Below are positions 17,574 to 26,105 of a stretch of DNA of 64,000 nucleotides, in pieces. The stretch's first letter is position 1; the number at the start of each line of letters is the position of its first letter. The DNA is from Kribbella monticola (lineage in GTDB: Bacteria; Actinomycetota; Actinomycetes; Propionibacteriales; Kribbellaceae). The notes under the pieces were generated by a model. That model had not been told where the DNA came from and did not search any database. It saw only the letters and a list, made by a program, of their open reading frames with translations. The position numbers and the translations under genes were made by a program. Location: the NCBI RefSeq assembly GCF_003261635.1, contig NZ_QFXK01000039.1, positions 248,001 through 312,000 on the forward strand, written 5' to 3'.

Positions 17574-17621
17574 GTGTTACAGCACGTGACCAACTTTTTC
17601 TCAGTGATCTTTTCGTAACAC
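17574..17621. promoter_or_regulatory. Nested 48-base dyad in an A+T-richer intergenic stretch
   Basis: Outer arms GTGTTAC (17574-17580) and GTAACAC (17615-17621) enclose a second imperfect pair, CACgTGA with TCAGTG. The stretch is unusually rich in A and T for this DNA. It lies between pepP and the 78-aa gene, both on the minus strand, and is a candidate promoter/operator for the latter. Confidence 0.45.
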
Positions 17622-17631
17622 CCGGTAGTGC

Positions 17632-19056
17632 TCAGCCGGGCAGATTGGCCTTGACCCACTGCTCCAGGCCGTCGGCGGTGATCGGCAGGTCGGCGGTGAG
17701 GATTTCGGTCCGGTCGGCGTGCACGACCACGTTGTCCTCGATCCGGATGCCGATACCGCGCAACTCCGGGGGGACCGTCTCGTCGTTCGGGTGGAAGTAG
17801 AGACCGGGCTCGACCGCCAGTGCCATTCCGACCTCCAGGTCCGCGGCGAAGTAGGTCTCCGGCCGGGCCGCGTCGCAGTCGTGCACGTCGAGGCCGATGT
17901 AGTGCCCGAGCCCGCACACGACATACCGCCGGTGCTGCTGGCCGTCGGGCCCGAGCGCCTCGTCGAGCGAGACGTCGATCAGGCCCCAGTCCCGCAATCC
18001 CTCGACGAGCACGCGCATCGCCTCGTACTGGAACGCCCGGTACGGCGCGCCTGGGCGAACCGCGTCGAGTGCGGCGAGCTGTGCCTGGTGCACCAGGTCG
18101 TACACCTGGCGCTGGGCGGCCGTGTACTCGCCGGTGACCGGGAAGGTCCGGGTGACGTCGGCGGTGTACAGCGTCCGTGTCTCCACCCCCGCGTCGAGCA
18201 GGATCACGTCGCCTTCGCGAACGGCCCCGTCGTTCCGCACCCAGTGCAGCACCGGCGCGTGGTTGCCTGCAGCAACGATCGACGCGTAGCCGACGCCGTT
18301 ACCCGCACTCCGGGCGCGCCGGTCGAACGTCCCCTCCAGCCATCGCTCACCACCACCGCGCACCGCCTCGGGCAGCTCCCGGGCGACATCGGCGAACGCC
18401 TGCACACTCGCGGCGACGGCCTCGCGGAGTTGATCGAGCTCCCAGTCGTCCTTGATCCGGCGCAACTCGGCCAGCGTCTGCCGCAGCGAGTTCCCGTCGT
18501 ACGGCGAGGTGCGCACGAGCCCGTCGAGCACCGGGTCCACGCCGTACGTCGCGAGCATGAACGGTACGGCGCCGCGCACGGCCGAGGAGAGCTCCTCGAG
18601 CGGGCGGCAGGCGATCCCGAGCGCGTCGGACCAGTCCTTCAGTCCCGGCACCGGGCCGATCCACAGCTCCCCGTCGCGCGCGTTCGCGAAGAAGTCGACC
18701 TCGTCGGGGCCGGCCGTCTCGCGCAGGTACAGCGTCGAGTCGCCGTCGGCGGAGATCACCAGCACGGCACCCTCGGCCTGGCAACCGGTCAGCCAGACGA
18801 AATCGCTGTCCGCGCGGAACCGGTAGTCGGTGTCGTTCGACCGGACCGGCGAGTGCCCCGCGGCGATCGCGATCCGTCGGCCGGGCAGCGCTGCGGTGAG
18901 TTGCCGCCGGTGCTCCGCAGCCGCCTCCGCCAGGCCGTCGGGCAGCACCACCGACCGATCCACCGGTCCCCAGTTCCGGCTGATCGACTCCCGGAACCCC
19001 TTCGCGTCGATCGGGCGGTACGACTTGCGCTGTTCCTCGGTCCGGTCATCAGTCAT
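17632..19056 (-). CDS. Xaa-Pro aminopeptidase (aminopeptidase P, M24)
   Basis: A 474-residue cytoplasmic metallopeptidase that removes N-terminal residues preceding proline. The creatinase-like N-terminal domain covers about residues 1-200 and the pita-bread domain the rest. The five metal ligands are visible: Asp in LLDAGVE, Asp in TADVTRTFP, His in GLGHYIGLDVHD, Glu in VEPGLYF and Glu in GIRIEDNV. A GGGGGAG ribosome site precedes the ATG. It is downstream of the DUF1445 gene with a 19-base gap and may share its transcript, in keeping with nearby proline and 5-oxoproline metabolism. Confidence 0.92.
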   Translation of the reverse strand: MTDDRTEEQRKSYRPIDAKGFRESISRNWGPVDRSVVLPDGLAEAAAEHRRQLTAALPGRRIAIAAGHSPVRSNDTDYRFRADSDFVWLTGCQAEGAVLVISADGDSTLYLRETAGPDEVDFFANARDGELWIGPVPGLKDWSDALGIACRPLEELSSAVRGAVPFMLATYGVDPVLDGLVRTSPYDGNSLRQTLAELRRIKDDWELDQLREAVAASVQAFADVARELPEAVRGGGERWLEGTFDRRARSAGNGVGYASIVAAGNHAPVLHWVRNDGAVREGDVILLDAGVETRTLYTADVTRTFPVTGEYTAAQRQVYDLVHQAQLAALDAVRPGAPYRAFQYEAMRVLVEGLRDWGLIDVSLDEALGPDGQQHRRYVVCGLGHYIGLDVHDCDAARPETYFAADLEVGMALAVEPGLYFHPNDETVPPELRGIGIRIEDNVVVHADRTEILTADLPITADGLEQWVKANLPG

Positions 19057-19075
19057 GCTTTGCTCCCCCTGGAAG

Positions 19076-19861
19076 CTAGAGCTGTCGATAGGCGCTGTCC
19101 GGCACGTCGGTCACGAACATGTGCCCGGGGGCATGGGTGATCGCGAACGGGGGCCGTGAATCCATCAACGCAGCTTGGGGTGTCACTCCGCAACCCCAAA
19201 AGACCGGCACATCACCGGGCTCGGCATAAACCGGTTCACCGAAGTCCGGCCGGGCCAGATCGGCGATGCCGAGATCGGCCGGTGAACCGATGTGGACAGG
19301 TGCTCCGTGCACCCGCGGCATCCGCGCTGTCACCTGTACGGCGGTCGCCACCAACGCGGCCGGGATCGGCCGCATCGACACCACCAGCGGGCCGCGCAAC
19401 CGGCCGGCGGGACGGCACTCGGTCGAGGTCCGGTACATCGCCACATTGCGCCCCTGCTCCAGGTTCCGAACCGGAACGCCCGCGTCCAGCAGGGCCTGCT
19501 CGAAGCTGAAACTGCAGCCGATCAGGAAGCTCACCAGGTCGTCGCGCCACAGGTCCACGACGTCACCCGGTTCGTCGACCAGCTCGCCGTCCTGCCACAC
19601 CCGGTAGCGCGGCAGGTCGGTTCGGAGGTCGGCCCCGGGCGCCAGCGCAGTACGGAAGGAGCCGGTGTCGGTGACGTCCAGCAGTGGCACCGGCGTCGGA
19701 TTCCGTTGCCCGAAGAGCAACATGTCGTAGGCCCATTCGCGGGGCAGCACGACCAGATTCGCCTGGGTGAATCCCGGCGCATGCCCGGTCGTCGGCGCGA
19801 CCAGACCACCCCGGTACGCCGTACGCGCGTCGGCCGGGGTCAGCACGGCGCACCTGCCCAC
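19076..19861 (-). CDS. DUF1445 / YcsI family putative hydro-lyase (D-glutamate cyclase-like)
   Basis: 261 residues matching the DUF1445 family, with GHAPGFTQANLVVLP near residue 26, FLIGCSFSFEQAL in the middle and VPVFWGCGVTPQ and ITHAPGHMFVTD near the end. Relatives in the mitochondrial D-glutamate cyclase convert D-glutamate to 5-oxo-D-proline; bacterial members often sit beside 5-oxoprolinase genes, as here. The start is a GTG at 19861, seven bases after the stop of the GntR gene. pepP follows. Confidence 0.85.
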   Translation of the reverse strand: MGRCAVLTPADARTAYRGGLVAPTTGHAPGFTQANLVVLPREWAYDMLLFGQRNPTPVPLLDVTDTGSFRTALAPGADLRTDLPRYRVWQDGELVDEPGDVVDLWRDDLVSFLIGCSFSFEQALLDAGVPVRNLEQGRNVAMYRTSTECRPAGRLRGPLVVSMRPIPAALVATAVQVTARMPRVHGAPVHIGSPADLGIADLARPDFGEPVYAEPGDVPVFWGCGVTPQAALMDSRPPFAITHAPGHMFVTDVPDSAYRQL

Positions 19862-19867
19862 GGAGTA

Positions 19868-20614
19868 CTAGCGCGCCTTGAACGCGGCGAGCAGGCCCTT
19901 CTCGGAGTCGACCAGGTAGCGGTGCAGGTCGTCGGCCGCATCCTCGTACTCCCGGGCTTCGAGCAGCTCCAAGATGGCCTGGTTGCGGGCGATGTACGGC
20001 TCGTGGAGTTCCCGCGGCGTCGCCATGACATGGAAGAGCAGACGCAGCTCGGCGAGCAGCCGGCTGGTGATGGCGTCCAGGCGAGGGCTGTCGGCGAGGC
20101 CGATGAGGTGGCGGTGGAAACCCATGTTCGCAGTACCGACCGCGGGCCAGGTGCCCGCCAGCGCGGCGGCTCTGGCGCTCTCGACATCGGCGTGCAGAGG
20201 CTCGAGCCTGCTCGCCGGCAGCTCGGGGTCGCGCTCGGACAATCCGCGCACGACGTCGACTTCGAGCACTCTGCGGAGCCGGAAGAGGTCGACCACGTCG
20301 CGCTCGTCCAGCTCCGGCACGAAGACGCCGCGGTGCAGCTTGTAGACCAACAGCCCTTCGTGGGTAAGCAGCCGGAAGGCCTCGCGCAGGGTGTTCCTGC
20401 TGACTTGGAGAACCTCGGTGAGCTCGATCTCGGAGAGCTGAGCGCCCGGCCGGAGCGCTCCCTCGGTGATGCTGCGCCGTAGTACGTCGGCGGCTCGCTC
20501 GGCGGAACTGCTGCGGTCCAGCCGGGCCATGTCGGCAGCGACGCCGCGGAGCCAAGCCTGCCGGTCTTCGTCGTCGGTGCGCTGCGGGGTGGACACCTTC
20601 GCATCATCGCTCAC
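19868..20614 (-). CDS. GntR-family regulator, FadR/FCD subfamily
   Basis: About 248 residues from the GTG at 20614. The N-terminal winged helix includes GALRPGAQLSEIELTEVL and VSRNTLREAFRLLTHEGLL; the C-terminal all-helical FCD domain contains the metal-site residues of FHRHLIGLADS and RNQAILELLEA. It is divergent from the transporter-pxp operon and most likely represses it, lifted by 5-oxoproline or a related acid. A start at 20671 would run through the palindrome at 20659-20673, which argues for the later start; the AGGA just before the 20614 GTG is very close. Confidence 0.87.
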   Translation of the reverse strand: MSDDAKVSTPQRTDDEDRQAWLRGVAADMARLDRSSSAERAADVLRRSITEGALRPGAQLSEIELTEVLQVSRNTLREAFRLLTHEGLLVYKLHRGVFVPELDERDVVDLFRLRRVLEVDVVRGLSERDPELPASRLEPLHADVESARAAALAGTWPAVGTANMGFHRHLIGLADSPRLDAITSRLLAELRLLFHVMATPRELHEPYIARNQAILELLEAREYEDAADDLHRYLVDSEKGLLAAFKAR

Positions 20615-20658
20615 TCCTGGGCTCAAGAGGAAACTTTGGTGGAACAAGAGTCTTGCAG

Positions 20659-20673
20659 GATTGTTGAACAATC
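20659..20673. promoter_or_regulatory. Probable GntR operator in the gntR / pxp divergent region
   Basis: GATTGTT-G-AACAATC is a perfect 7-1-7 palindrome. Its size and TTGTtgAACAA-type core resemble sites of FCD-family GntR proteins. It is 45 bases upstream of the gntR GTG and 92 bases upstream of the transporter ATG, placed to control both. Confidence 0.65.
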
Positions 20674-20765
20674 TCTACTCTCAATTTCACCGAAGGCGAT
20701 CGATCACCTACTGACCGCAGTACAGGAGCACCGCCCGACAGCTTTCTGAGACCCAGGAGCCCGCC

Positions 20766-22010
20766 ATGCCGAACAAGCAGCTACCGCCCGCGGCCGGCAA
20801 GAAGACGCCGGACACCACGATGAAGACGAGCACCCGGTCGACCCTGGTCGGCGCGATGTTCCTGATGGCGACCTCGGCCATCGGTCCCGGTTTCATCACC
20901 CAGACCACCACGTTCACGGTCTCGCTCGGCGCGGCGTTCGCGTTCGCCATCGCGGCGTCGATCCTGGTCGACATCGCGCTGCAGCTGAACGTCTGGCGGG
21001 TGATCGGGGTCTCCGGCCGACGGGCCCAGGAGCTCGGCAACCTGGTCGTGCCCGGCCTCGGTTCGGTGATGGCCGCGCTGCTGTTCGCCGGCGGGCTCGT
21101 GTTCAACATCGGCAACGTCTCCGGTACCGGTCTCGGTACCGACGCGATGCTCGGCCTCGATCCCAAGTGGGGCGGCGCACTGTCCGCGGTGATTGCCATC
21201 GGCATCTTCTTGTCGAAGCGGGCCGGGCTGGCGATGGACCGGGTGGTGCTCGTGCTCGGCGTCCTGATGATCGCGCTGACGACGTACATGGCGATCACCT
21301 CCGGCCCACCGGTCGGTACGGCGCTGAAGAACGTGGTGCTGCCCGACCAGGTCCAGTTCCTGTCGATCACCACGCTGATCGGCGGCACGATCGGCGGCTA
21401 CATCGTGTACGCCGGTGCGCATCGCCTGCTGGACTCGGGCCTGTCCGGGCCGCAGCACGTCCGCGACATCAGCCGTGGCTCGATCACGGGCATCCTGATC
21501 ACCGGCCTGATGCGGATCGTGCTGTTCCTGGCGATCCTCGGCGTGGTCGCGGGCGGCGCGACGCTCGACCCGAAGAACCCGGCGGCCTCGGCGTTCCAGC
21601 ACGCGGCCGGCGAGTTCGGGCTGCGCGCCTTCGGGGTGGTGCTGTGGGCGGCCGCGATCACCAGCGTGATCGGCGCGTCGTACACGACGGTCAGTTTCAT
21701 CACCTCGCGGACCAAGACGACCGACCGTACGAGGACCATCCTGGTGGTCGCGTTCATCGCGGTGAGCACGGTGATCTTCCTGTCGATCGGAACTGCCCCG
21801 ACCCAGTTGCTGGTGTTCGCCGGGGCCTTCAACGGGCTGCTGCTGCCGGTCGGGATCGGTGTGCTTCTCTGGGTGGCATGGCAGCGTCCAGATCTGCTCC
21901 GTGGCTACCACTACCCGCGCTGGCTGCTGGCGATCGGCGGTGCGGCGTGGCTGCTGACCATCTACCTGGCCGTCCGCTCGGTCAAGCCGGTGTTCGAACT
22001 GTTCTCCTGA
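20766..22010 (+). CDS. NRAMP-like transporter of the 5-oxoproline operon
   Basis: A 414-residue membrane protein with about 11 helices in the NRAMP/APC fold. Helix 1 reads MATSAIGPGFITQTTTF, where metal-transporting NRAMPs have the DPGN motif; the Asp and Asn metal ligands are absent. Together with its place in front of pxpA, pxpB and pxpC, this suggests transport of an organic acid such as 5-oxoproline and not Mn or Fe. AGGAG lies 6 bases upstream of the ATG. The stop codon is part of the TGAGGAG ribosome site of pxpA, so expression is coupled. Confidence 0.85.
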   Translation: MPNKQLPPAAGKKTPDTTMKTSTRSTLVGAMFLMATSAIGPGFITQTTTFTVSLGAAFAFAIAASILVDIALQLNVWRVIGVSGRRAQELGNLVVPGLGSVMAALLFAGGLVFNIGNVSGTGLGTDAMLGLDPKWGGALSAVIAIGIFLSKRAGLAMDRVVLVLGVLMIALTTYMAITSGPPVGTALKNVVLPDQVQFLSITTLIGGTIGGYIVYAGAHRLLDSGLSGPQHVRDISRGSITGILITGLMRIVLFLAILGVVAGGATLDPKNPAASAFQHAAGEFGLRAFGVVLWAAAITSVIGASYTTVSFITSRTKTTDRTRTILVVAFIAVSTVIFLSIGTAPTQLLVFAGAFNGLLLPVGIGVLLWVAWQRPDLLRGYHYPRWLLAIGGAAWLLTIYLAVRSVKPVFELFS

Positions 22011-22020
22011 GGAGCTGACG

Positions 22021-22773
22021 ATGGATCTCAACGCCGATCTGGGTGAGGGCTTCGGCTCCTGGACGATGGGCGACGACGCGGCCCTGCTCGACGTCGTCAC
22101 CAGCGCCAACATCGCCTGCGGCTTCCACGCCGGCGACCCGTCGATCATGCGGCGGGTGACCGGCCAGGCCGTCGAGCGCGGGGTCGCGATCGGAGCTCAC
22201 GTCGGGTACGACGACAAGCCCGGTTTCGGCCGGCGGTTCATCGACATCGAACCCGCCGTACTGCGTGACCAGGTCGTCTACCAGGTCGGCGCGCTGGACG
22301 CCTTCGCGCGGATCGCGGGCGACCGGGTCCGGTACGTGAAGCCGCACGGCGCGCTCTACAACACGATCGGTTCGGACGAGGAACAGGCAGCGGCCGTGGT
22401 CGGCGCCATCGTCGACTACGACCGGTCGCTGCCGGTGCTCGGTCTGCCCGGCTCCGCGTGGCTCCGGCTCGCGGGCGAAGCCGGGCTGACCGTCGTCCAC
22501 GAAGCCTTCGCGGATCGGGCCTACACACCGGCCGGAACGCTGGTGTCGCGGCGCGAACCCGGCTCGGTCCTGCACGACGCCGAGGAGATCGCGGCCCGGT
22601 GCGCGGCGATGGCGGTCGGTGGGGCGATCCAGGACAGCGAAGGCGGTGCGCTGAAGCTCAACCCTGCTTCGATCTGCGTGCACGGCGACACCCCGGGCGC
22701 GGTCGAAATCGCCCAGCAGGTCCGCGCGACGCTGGAGGGAGCGGGCGTCACACTGACCCCGTTCACCGCCTGA
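22021..22773 (+). CDS. pxpA: 5-oxoprolinase subunit A (LamB/YcsF family)
   Basis: 250 residues with the family opening MDLNADLGEGFGSW, then ANIACGFHAGDPSIM and VKPHGALYN. With PxpB and PxpC it forms the ATP-dependent prokaryotic 5-oxoprolinase that opens 5-oxo-L-proline to L-glutamate; PxpA is the ring-opening subunit. GAGGAG with 6-base spacing precedes the ATG. Its stop overlaps the pxpB start by one base (TGATG). Confidence 0.95.
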   Translation: MDLNADLGEGFGSWTMGDDAALLDVVTSANIACGFHAGDPSIMRRVTGQAVERGVAIGAHVGYDDKPGFGRRFIDIEPAVLRDQVVYQVGALDAFARIAGDRVRYVKPHGALYNTIGSDEEQAAAVVGAIVDYDRSLPVLGLPGSAWLRLAGEAGLTVVHEAFADRAYTPAGTLVSRREPGSVLHDAEEIAARCAAMAVGGAIQDSEGGALKLNPASICVHGDTPGAVEIAQQVRATLEGAGVTLTPFTA

Positions 22774-23378
22774 TGCGCCTACTCCCCGCAGGCGACAACG
22801 CCCTCCTGGTCGAACTAGCCACCCTCGACGAGGTCCTCGGCTACTACGCCGCTCTTGTCGAGGCCCCACCAGAAGGCGTAGTCGACATCGTGCCCGCCGC
22901 CCGGACGGTGCTCGTCACGACAACCGGCGACCTGGACGGATTAGCTCGCAGTCTGAGCGCGATCGAGCCCTTGGGCGGCAGTCGCAGTACGGGCGATCTG
23001 ATCGAAATACCGGTCGTCTACGACGGGGAAGACCTCCAGGACGTCGCCGATCTGCTTCGTTGCGAGACCGCCGAGGTTATCCGCCGGCATACGGGTGACG
23101 AGTGGACGGTGGCGTTTTGTGGGTTCGCGCCGGGGTTCGGTTATTTGACGGGGGCAGGCGACTGGGACATCCCGCGCAGGAAGTCGCCGCGGACGAAGGT
23201 GCCGACCGGGGCGGTTGCGTTGGCCGGGGAGTTCAGCGGGGTTTATCCGCGCGAGTCGCCGGGCGGGTGGCAGTTGATCGGCCGGACCGAGGTGAAGATC
23301 TTCGACCAGGACCGTGATCCCGCGGCGCTCCTCCACCCCGGCCGACGGGTCCGATTCATCGACGCGGGTCGCGGATGA
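22773..23378 (+). CDS. pxpB: 5-oxoprolinase subunit B (KipI family)
   Basis: 201 residues of the KipI/PxpB family, with the conserved C-terminal FCGFAPGFGYL, RTKVPTGAVALAG and VYPRESPGGWQLIGRT. It works with PxpC in phosphorylating 5-oxoproline before PxpA opens the ring. The start overlaps the pxpA stop by one base and the stop overlaps the pxpC start by four, so all three subunits are translationally coupled. Confidence 0.94.
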   Translation: MRLLPAGDNALLVELATLDEVLGYYAALVEAPPEGVVDIVPAARTVLVTTTGDLDGLARSLSAIEPLGGSRSTGDLIEIPVVYDGEDLQDVADLLRCETAEVIRRHTGDEWTVAFCGFAPGFGYLTGAGDWDIPRRKSPRTKVPTGAVALAGEFSGVYPRESPGGWQLIGRTEVKIFDQDRDPAALLHPGRRVRFIDAGRG

Positions 23379-24208
23379 CCCTCACAGTGCTCGAAACGGG
23401 GCCGTTGGCAACGATCCAGGACCGCGGTCGTCCCGGACAGGCCGCGCTCGGCGTACCTCGATCGGGTGCCTGCGACCAACTCTCCTACGAGTTGGCGAAC
23501 CGGCTCGTCGGCAACCGGCCGGGAGCCGCCGCCATCGAGGTGACCTTCGGCGGCCTGGTACTACGAGCCGAGGCTGACGTAGTCGTCGCACTCACCGGAG
23601 CACCCTGCCTCGGCGTACCGCTCAATGCACCTGCGACTCTACGAGCCGACCAGGTGCTCCGACTCGGCCCGCCCCGAAGCGGTCTGCGCACCTACCTCGC
23701 AGTACGGGGTGGTCTCGATGTGGCACCGGTCCTTGGCTCGCGCTCCACCGATCTGCTGTCCGGCCTCGGCCCGGCGCCACTGCAACCTGGCGACACCCTC
23801 GCAGTCGGAGATGCTCACGATCCCATGCCTGGCGTCGATCTAGCACCCGTTCCCGATCCGCCGGCCGGCGAAGTGCTCATCCACGTGACTCCAGGCCCTC
23901 GCCGCGACTGGTTCACCGACGCCGCTTGGACGTCGTTCACCACCCAACTCTACGACGTCAGCAGCAACAGCAACCGCGTCGGCGTACGACTGGAAGGCGA
24001 CCCGTTGGAGCGCGCCCGCGACGGCGAACTCGCCAGCGAAGGCATGGCCCTGGGCGCCATCCAGATCCCGCCGTCCGGTCTTCCCGTCGTCTTCCTCGCC
24101 GACCACCCCGTTACCGGCGGCTACCCCGTGATCGCCTACGTCAGCACGCGTTCACTGCCGTCCTGCGCCCAGCTCCGACCCGGCCAGTCTGCTCGTTTCA
24201 CCTGCTAG
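23375..24208 (+). CDS. pxpC: 5-oxoprolinase subunit C (KipA / biotin-dependent carboxyltransferase-like)
   Basis: 277 residues with VLETGPLATIQDRGRPG at the N-terminus, GVPRSGACDQ, a central YLAVRGGLDV and a late ADHPVTGGYPVIAYV. This is the KipA/PxpC subunit. It is the last gene of the operon and converges on the hydroxyproline epimerase gene: the two stop codons share the bases CTAG at 24205-24208, leaving no room for an intergenic terminator. Confidence 0.94.
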   Translation: MTLTVLETGPLATIQDRGRPGQAALGVPRSGACDQLSYELANRLVGNRPGAAAIEVTFGGLVLRAEADVVVALTGAPCLGVPLNAPATLRADQVLRLGPPRSGLRTYLAVRGGLDVAPVLGSRSTDLLSGLGPAPLQPGDTLAVGDAHDPMPGVDLAPVPDPPAGEVLIHVTPGPRRDWFTDAAWTSFTTQLYDVSSNSNRVGVRLEGDPLERARDGELASEGMALGAIQIPPSGLPVVFLADHPVTGGYPVIAYVSTRSLPSCAQLRPGQSARFTC

Positions 24209-25206
24209 AGAACGAAACCGGTCGGGAACGGGTCGTCGGGGTCCAGCAGGTAGTTGGCGGTGCCCGTGATCCAGGCCCGCCCGGTGATCGTCGGTACGAC
24301 GGCCGGCCGGTCGGCGACCATCGTCTCCTCGACCAGCCGGCCGGTGAACCGGGTGCCGATGAAGGACTCGTTGACGAAGTCGGTGTTCAGGGGGAGCTCG
24401 CCCCGCGCGTGCAGTTGCGCCATCCGCGCCGACGTACCCGTGCCGCAGGGCGAGCGGTCGAACCAGCCAGGGTGGATCGCCATGGCATTCCGTGAATGGG
24501 CTCCGTCGAGGCCGGGTGCGGTGAACTGCACGTGCTTGCAACCGTTGATCCCCGGGTCGAGTGGATGGACCGGCCGATCGGTGGCGTTGATCGCGTCCAT
24601 GATGTTAAGCCCGGCCTGCAGGATCCGGTCCTTCTCCACCCGGTCGAAGGCGATCCCCAGTTGCTCCAATGGCAGGATCGCGTAGAAGTTCCCACCGTAC
24701 GCCAGGTCGTAGGTGATCGTCCCCAGCCCCGGTACGTCGACCTTCGCATCCAGCACATGACTGTACGACGGAACGTTCCGCAGCGTGACATGCTCGGCGC
24801 GACCGTTGCTGACGGCAACCTCTACGACAACGAGACCTGCTGGGGTGTCGAGCCGGACCACCGTGGTCGGCTCGGTCACCTCGACCATGCCGGACTCGAC
24901 CAGCACGGTGGCGACACCGATCGTGCCGTGCCCGCACATCGGCAGGCAGCCGGACACCTCGATGTAGATCACACCCCAGTCGGCGTCCGGGCGCGACGGC
25001 GGCTGCAGGATCGCGCCGCTCATCGCGGCGTGCCCGCGGGGTTCGTTCATCAGGAACAACCGCAGGTGATCGAGGTGCTTCATGAAGTACTCGCGGCGCT
25101 CGGCCATCGTCGCCCCGGGGACGACGCCGACGCCGCCGGTGACAACGCGCGTCGGCATCCCCTCGGTGTGCGAGTCGATCGCACTGATGGTCCGGATCGA
25201 CCTCAT
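24205..25206 (-). CDS. 4-hydroxyproline 2-epimerase (proline racemase family)
   Basis: 333 residues. Both catalytic cysteines of the epimerase subgroup are present, in CLPMCGHGTIG (near residue 90) and SPCGTGTSA (near 255); trans-3-hydroxyproline dehydratases have Ser or Thr in place of the first. It should convert trans-4-hydroxy-L-proline to cis-4-hydroxy-D-proline, the first step of the pathway encoded upstream. The ATG at 25206 overlaps the stop of the deaminase gene by four bases (ATGA). An earlier GTG at 25215 is less likely. Confidence 0.9.
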   Translation of the reverse strand: MRSIRTISAIDSHTEGMPTRVVTGGVGVVPGATMAERREYFMKHLDHLRLFLMNEPRGHAAMSGAILQPPSRPDADWGVIYIEVSGCLPMCGHGTIGVATVLVESGMVEVTEPTTVVRLDTPAGLVVVEVAVSNGRAEHVTLRNVPSYSHVLDAKVDVPGLGTITYDLAYGGNFYAILPLEQLGIAFDRVEKDRILQAGLNIMDAINATDRPVHPLDPGINGCKHVQFTAPGLDGAHSRNAMAIHPGWFDRSPCGTGTSARMAQLHARGELPLNTDFVNESFIGTRFTGRLVEETMVADRPAVVPTITGRAWITGTANYLLDPDDPFPTGFVL

Positions 25207-26105
25207 CTCAGTGACTCCACTGCCTTCTTCATGTCCTGCTCCAGTTGGGCGACGTGCTCCGGCACCAGCGGACCGCGTGGCGGGCGGCAGGGGCCGCCGT
25301 ACCGGCCGACGTAGTCCATGCCGTACTTGATCGCCTGCACGAACTCCACCCGCGAATCCCACCGGAACGCCGCGACCAGTGGCTCGTACAGTTCCTTCGC
25401 CTCTTGCAGTTTGCCCTGTACGGCGAGGTCGAACAACCGCGCCGACTCCTTCGGGAACACGTTCGGGAAGCCGGCGAACCAGCCGGTCGCGCCCATCAGC
25501 AACGCCTCGAGCGTGAGGTCGTCGGCACCGGCCACGATGGTCAGGTCCGGCGCCAGCTCCTTGATCTCCAGGATCCGCCGGACATCGCCGGAGAACTCCT
25601 TGACCGCGACGACGTTCTCGATCTGCGCGATCTCGGCGAGCAGGTCCGGCGTCAGGTCGACCTTGGTGTCCAGCGGGTTGTTGTAGACCATCACCGGCAG
25701 CCCGGCCTTCGCGACCTCGGTGAAATGGTGGATCACCTCGGAGCGGTTCGCCCTATACATGGTCGGCGGCAGGCAGAGTACGCCGTCCGCCCCGTCCTCG
25801 GCCGCCTTCTCGGCCCACGAGCGGGCCTGGTGGGCGCCTACCCCGTGGACGCCCACCACCACGACACCATCGTTGCCGACAGCATCGATCGCCGTTCTCG
25901 CCACCGCGCGGCGCTCGTCGTCGGTGAGGGACGAGTACTCCCCCAATGACCCGTTCGGGCCGACGCCGCGGCAGCCGTTCTCGATCAGCCAGCGGCAGTG
26001 TTCGGCGTACCGGTCGAGATCGGGGCGCAGGCCGGCGGGCGCCGCGGCGTCCTCGGCGTACGGCAGGGCGGTGGCGACGATCACGCCGTCCAGCTTCTCG
26101 GTCAC
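25203..26105 (-). CDS. DHDPS-family lyase, probable pyrroline-4-hydroxy-2-carboxylate deaminase
   Basis: 300 residues in the dihydrodipicolinate synthase / N-acetylneuraminate lyase barrel. The Schiff-base lysine is in VVAVKEFSGD near residue 165 and the catalytic Tyr in VMVYNNPLD near 139; GPNGSLGEYSSLT is the usual substrate loop. By context it turns 1-pyrroline-4-hydroxy-2-carboxylate into 2-oxoglutarate semialdehyde. It starts with GTG overlapping the stop of the dehydrogenase gene. Confidence 0.88.
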   Translation of the reverse strand: MTEKLDGVIVATALPYAEDAAAPAGLRPDLDRYAEHCRWLIENGCRGVGPNGSLGEYSSLTDDERRAVARTAIDAVGNDGVVVVGVHGVGAHQARSWAEKAAEDGADGVLCLPPTMYRANRSEVIHHFTEVAKAGLPVMVYNNPLDTKVDLTPDLLAEIAQIENVVAVKEFSGDVRRILEIKELAPDLTIVAGADDLTLEALLMGATGWFAGFPNVFPKESARLFDLAVQGKLQEAKELYEPLVAAFRWDSRVEFVQAIKYGMDYVGRYGGPCRPPRGPLVPEHVAQLEQDMKKAVESLR

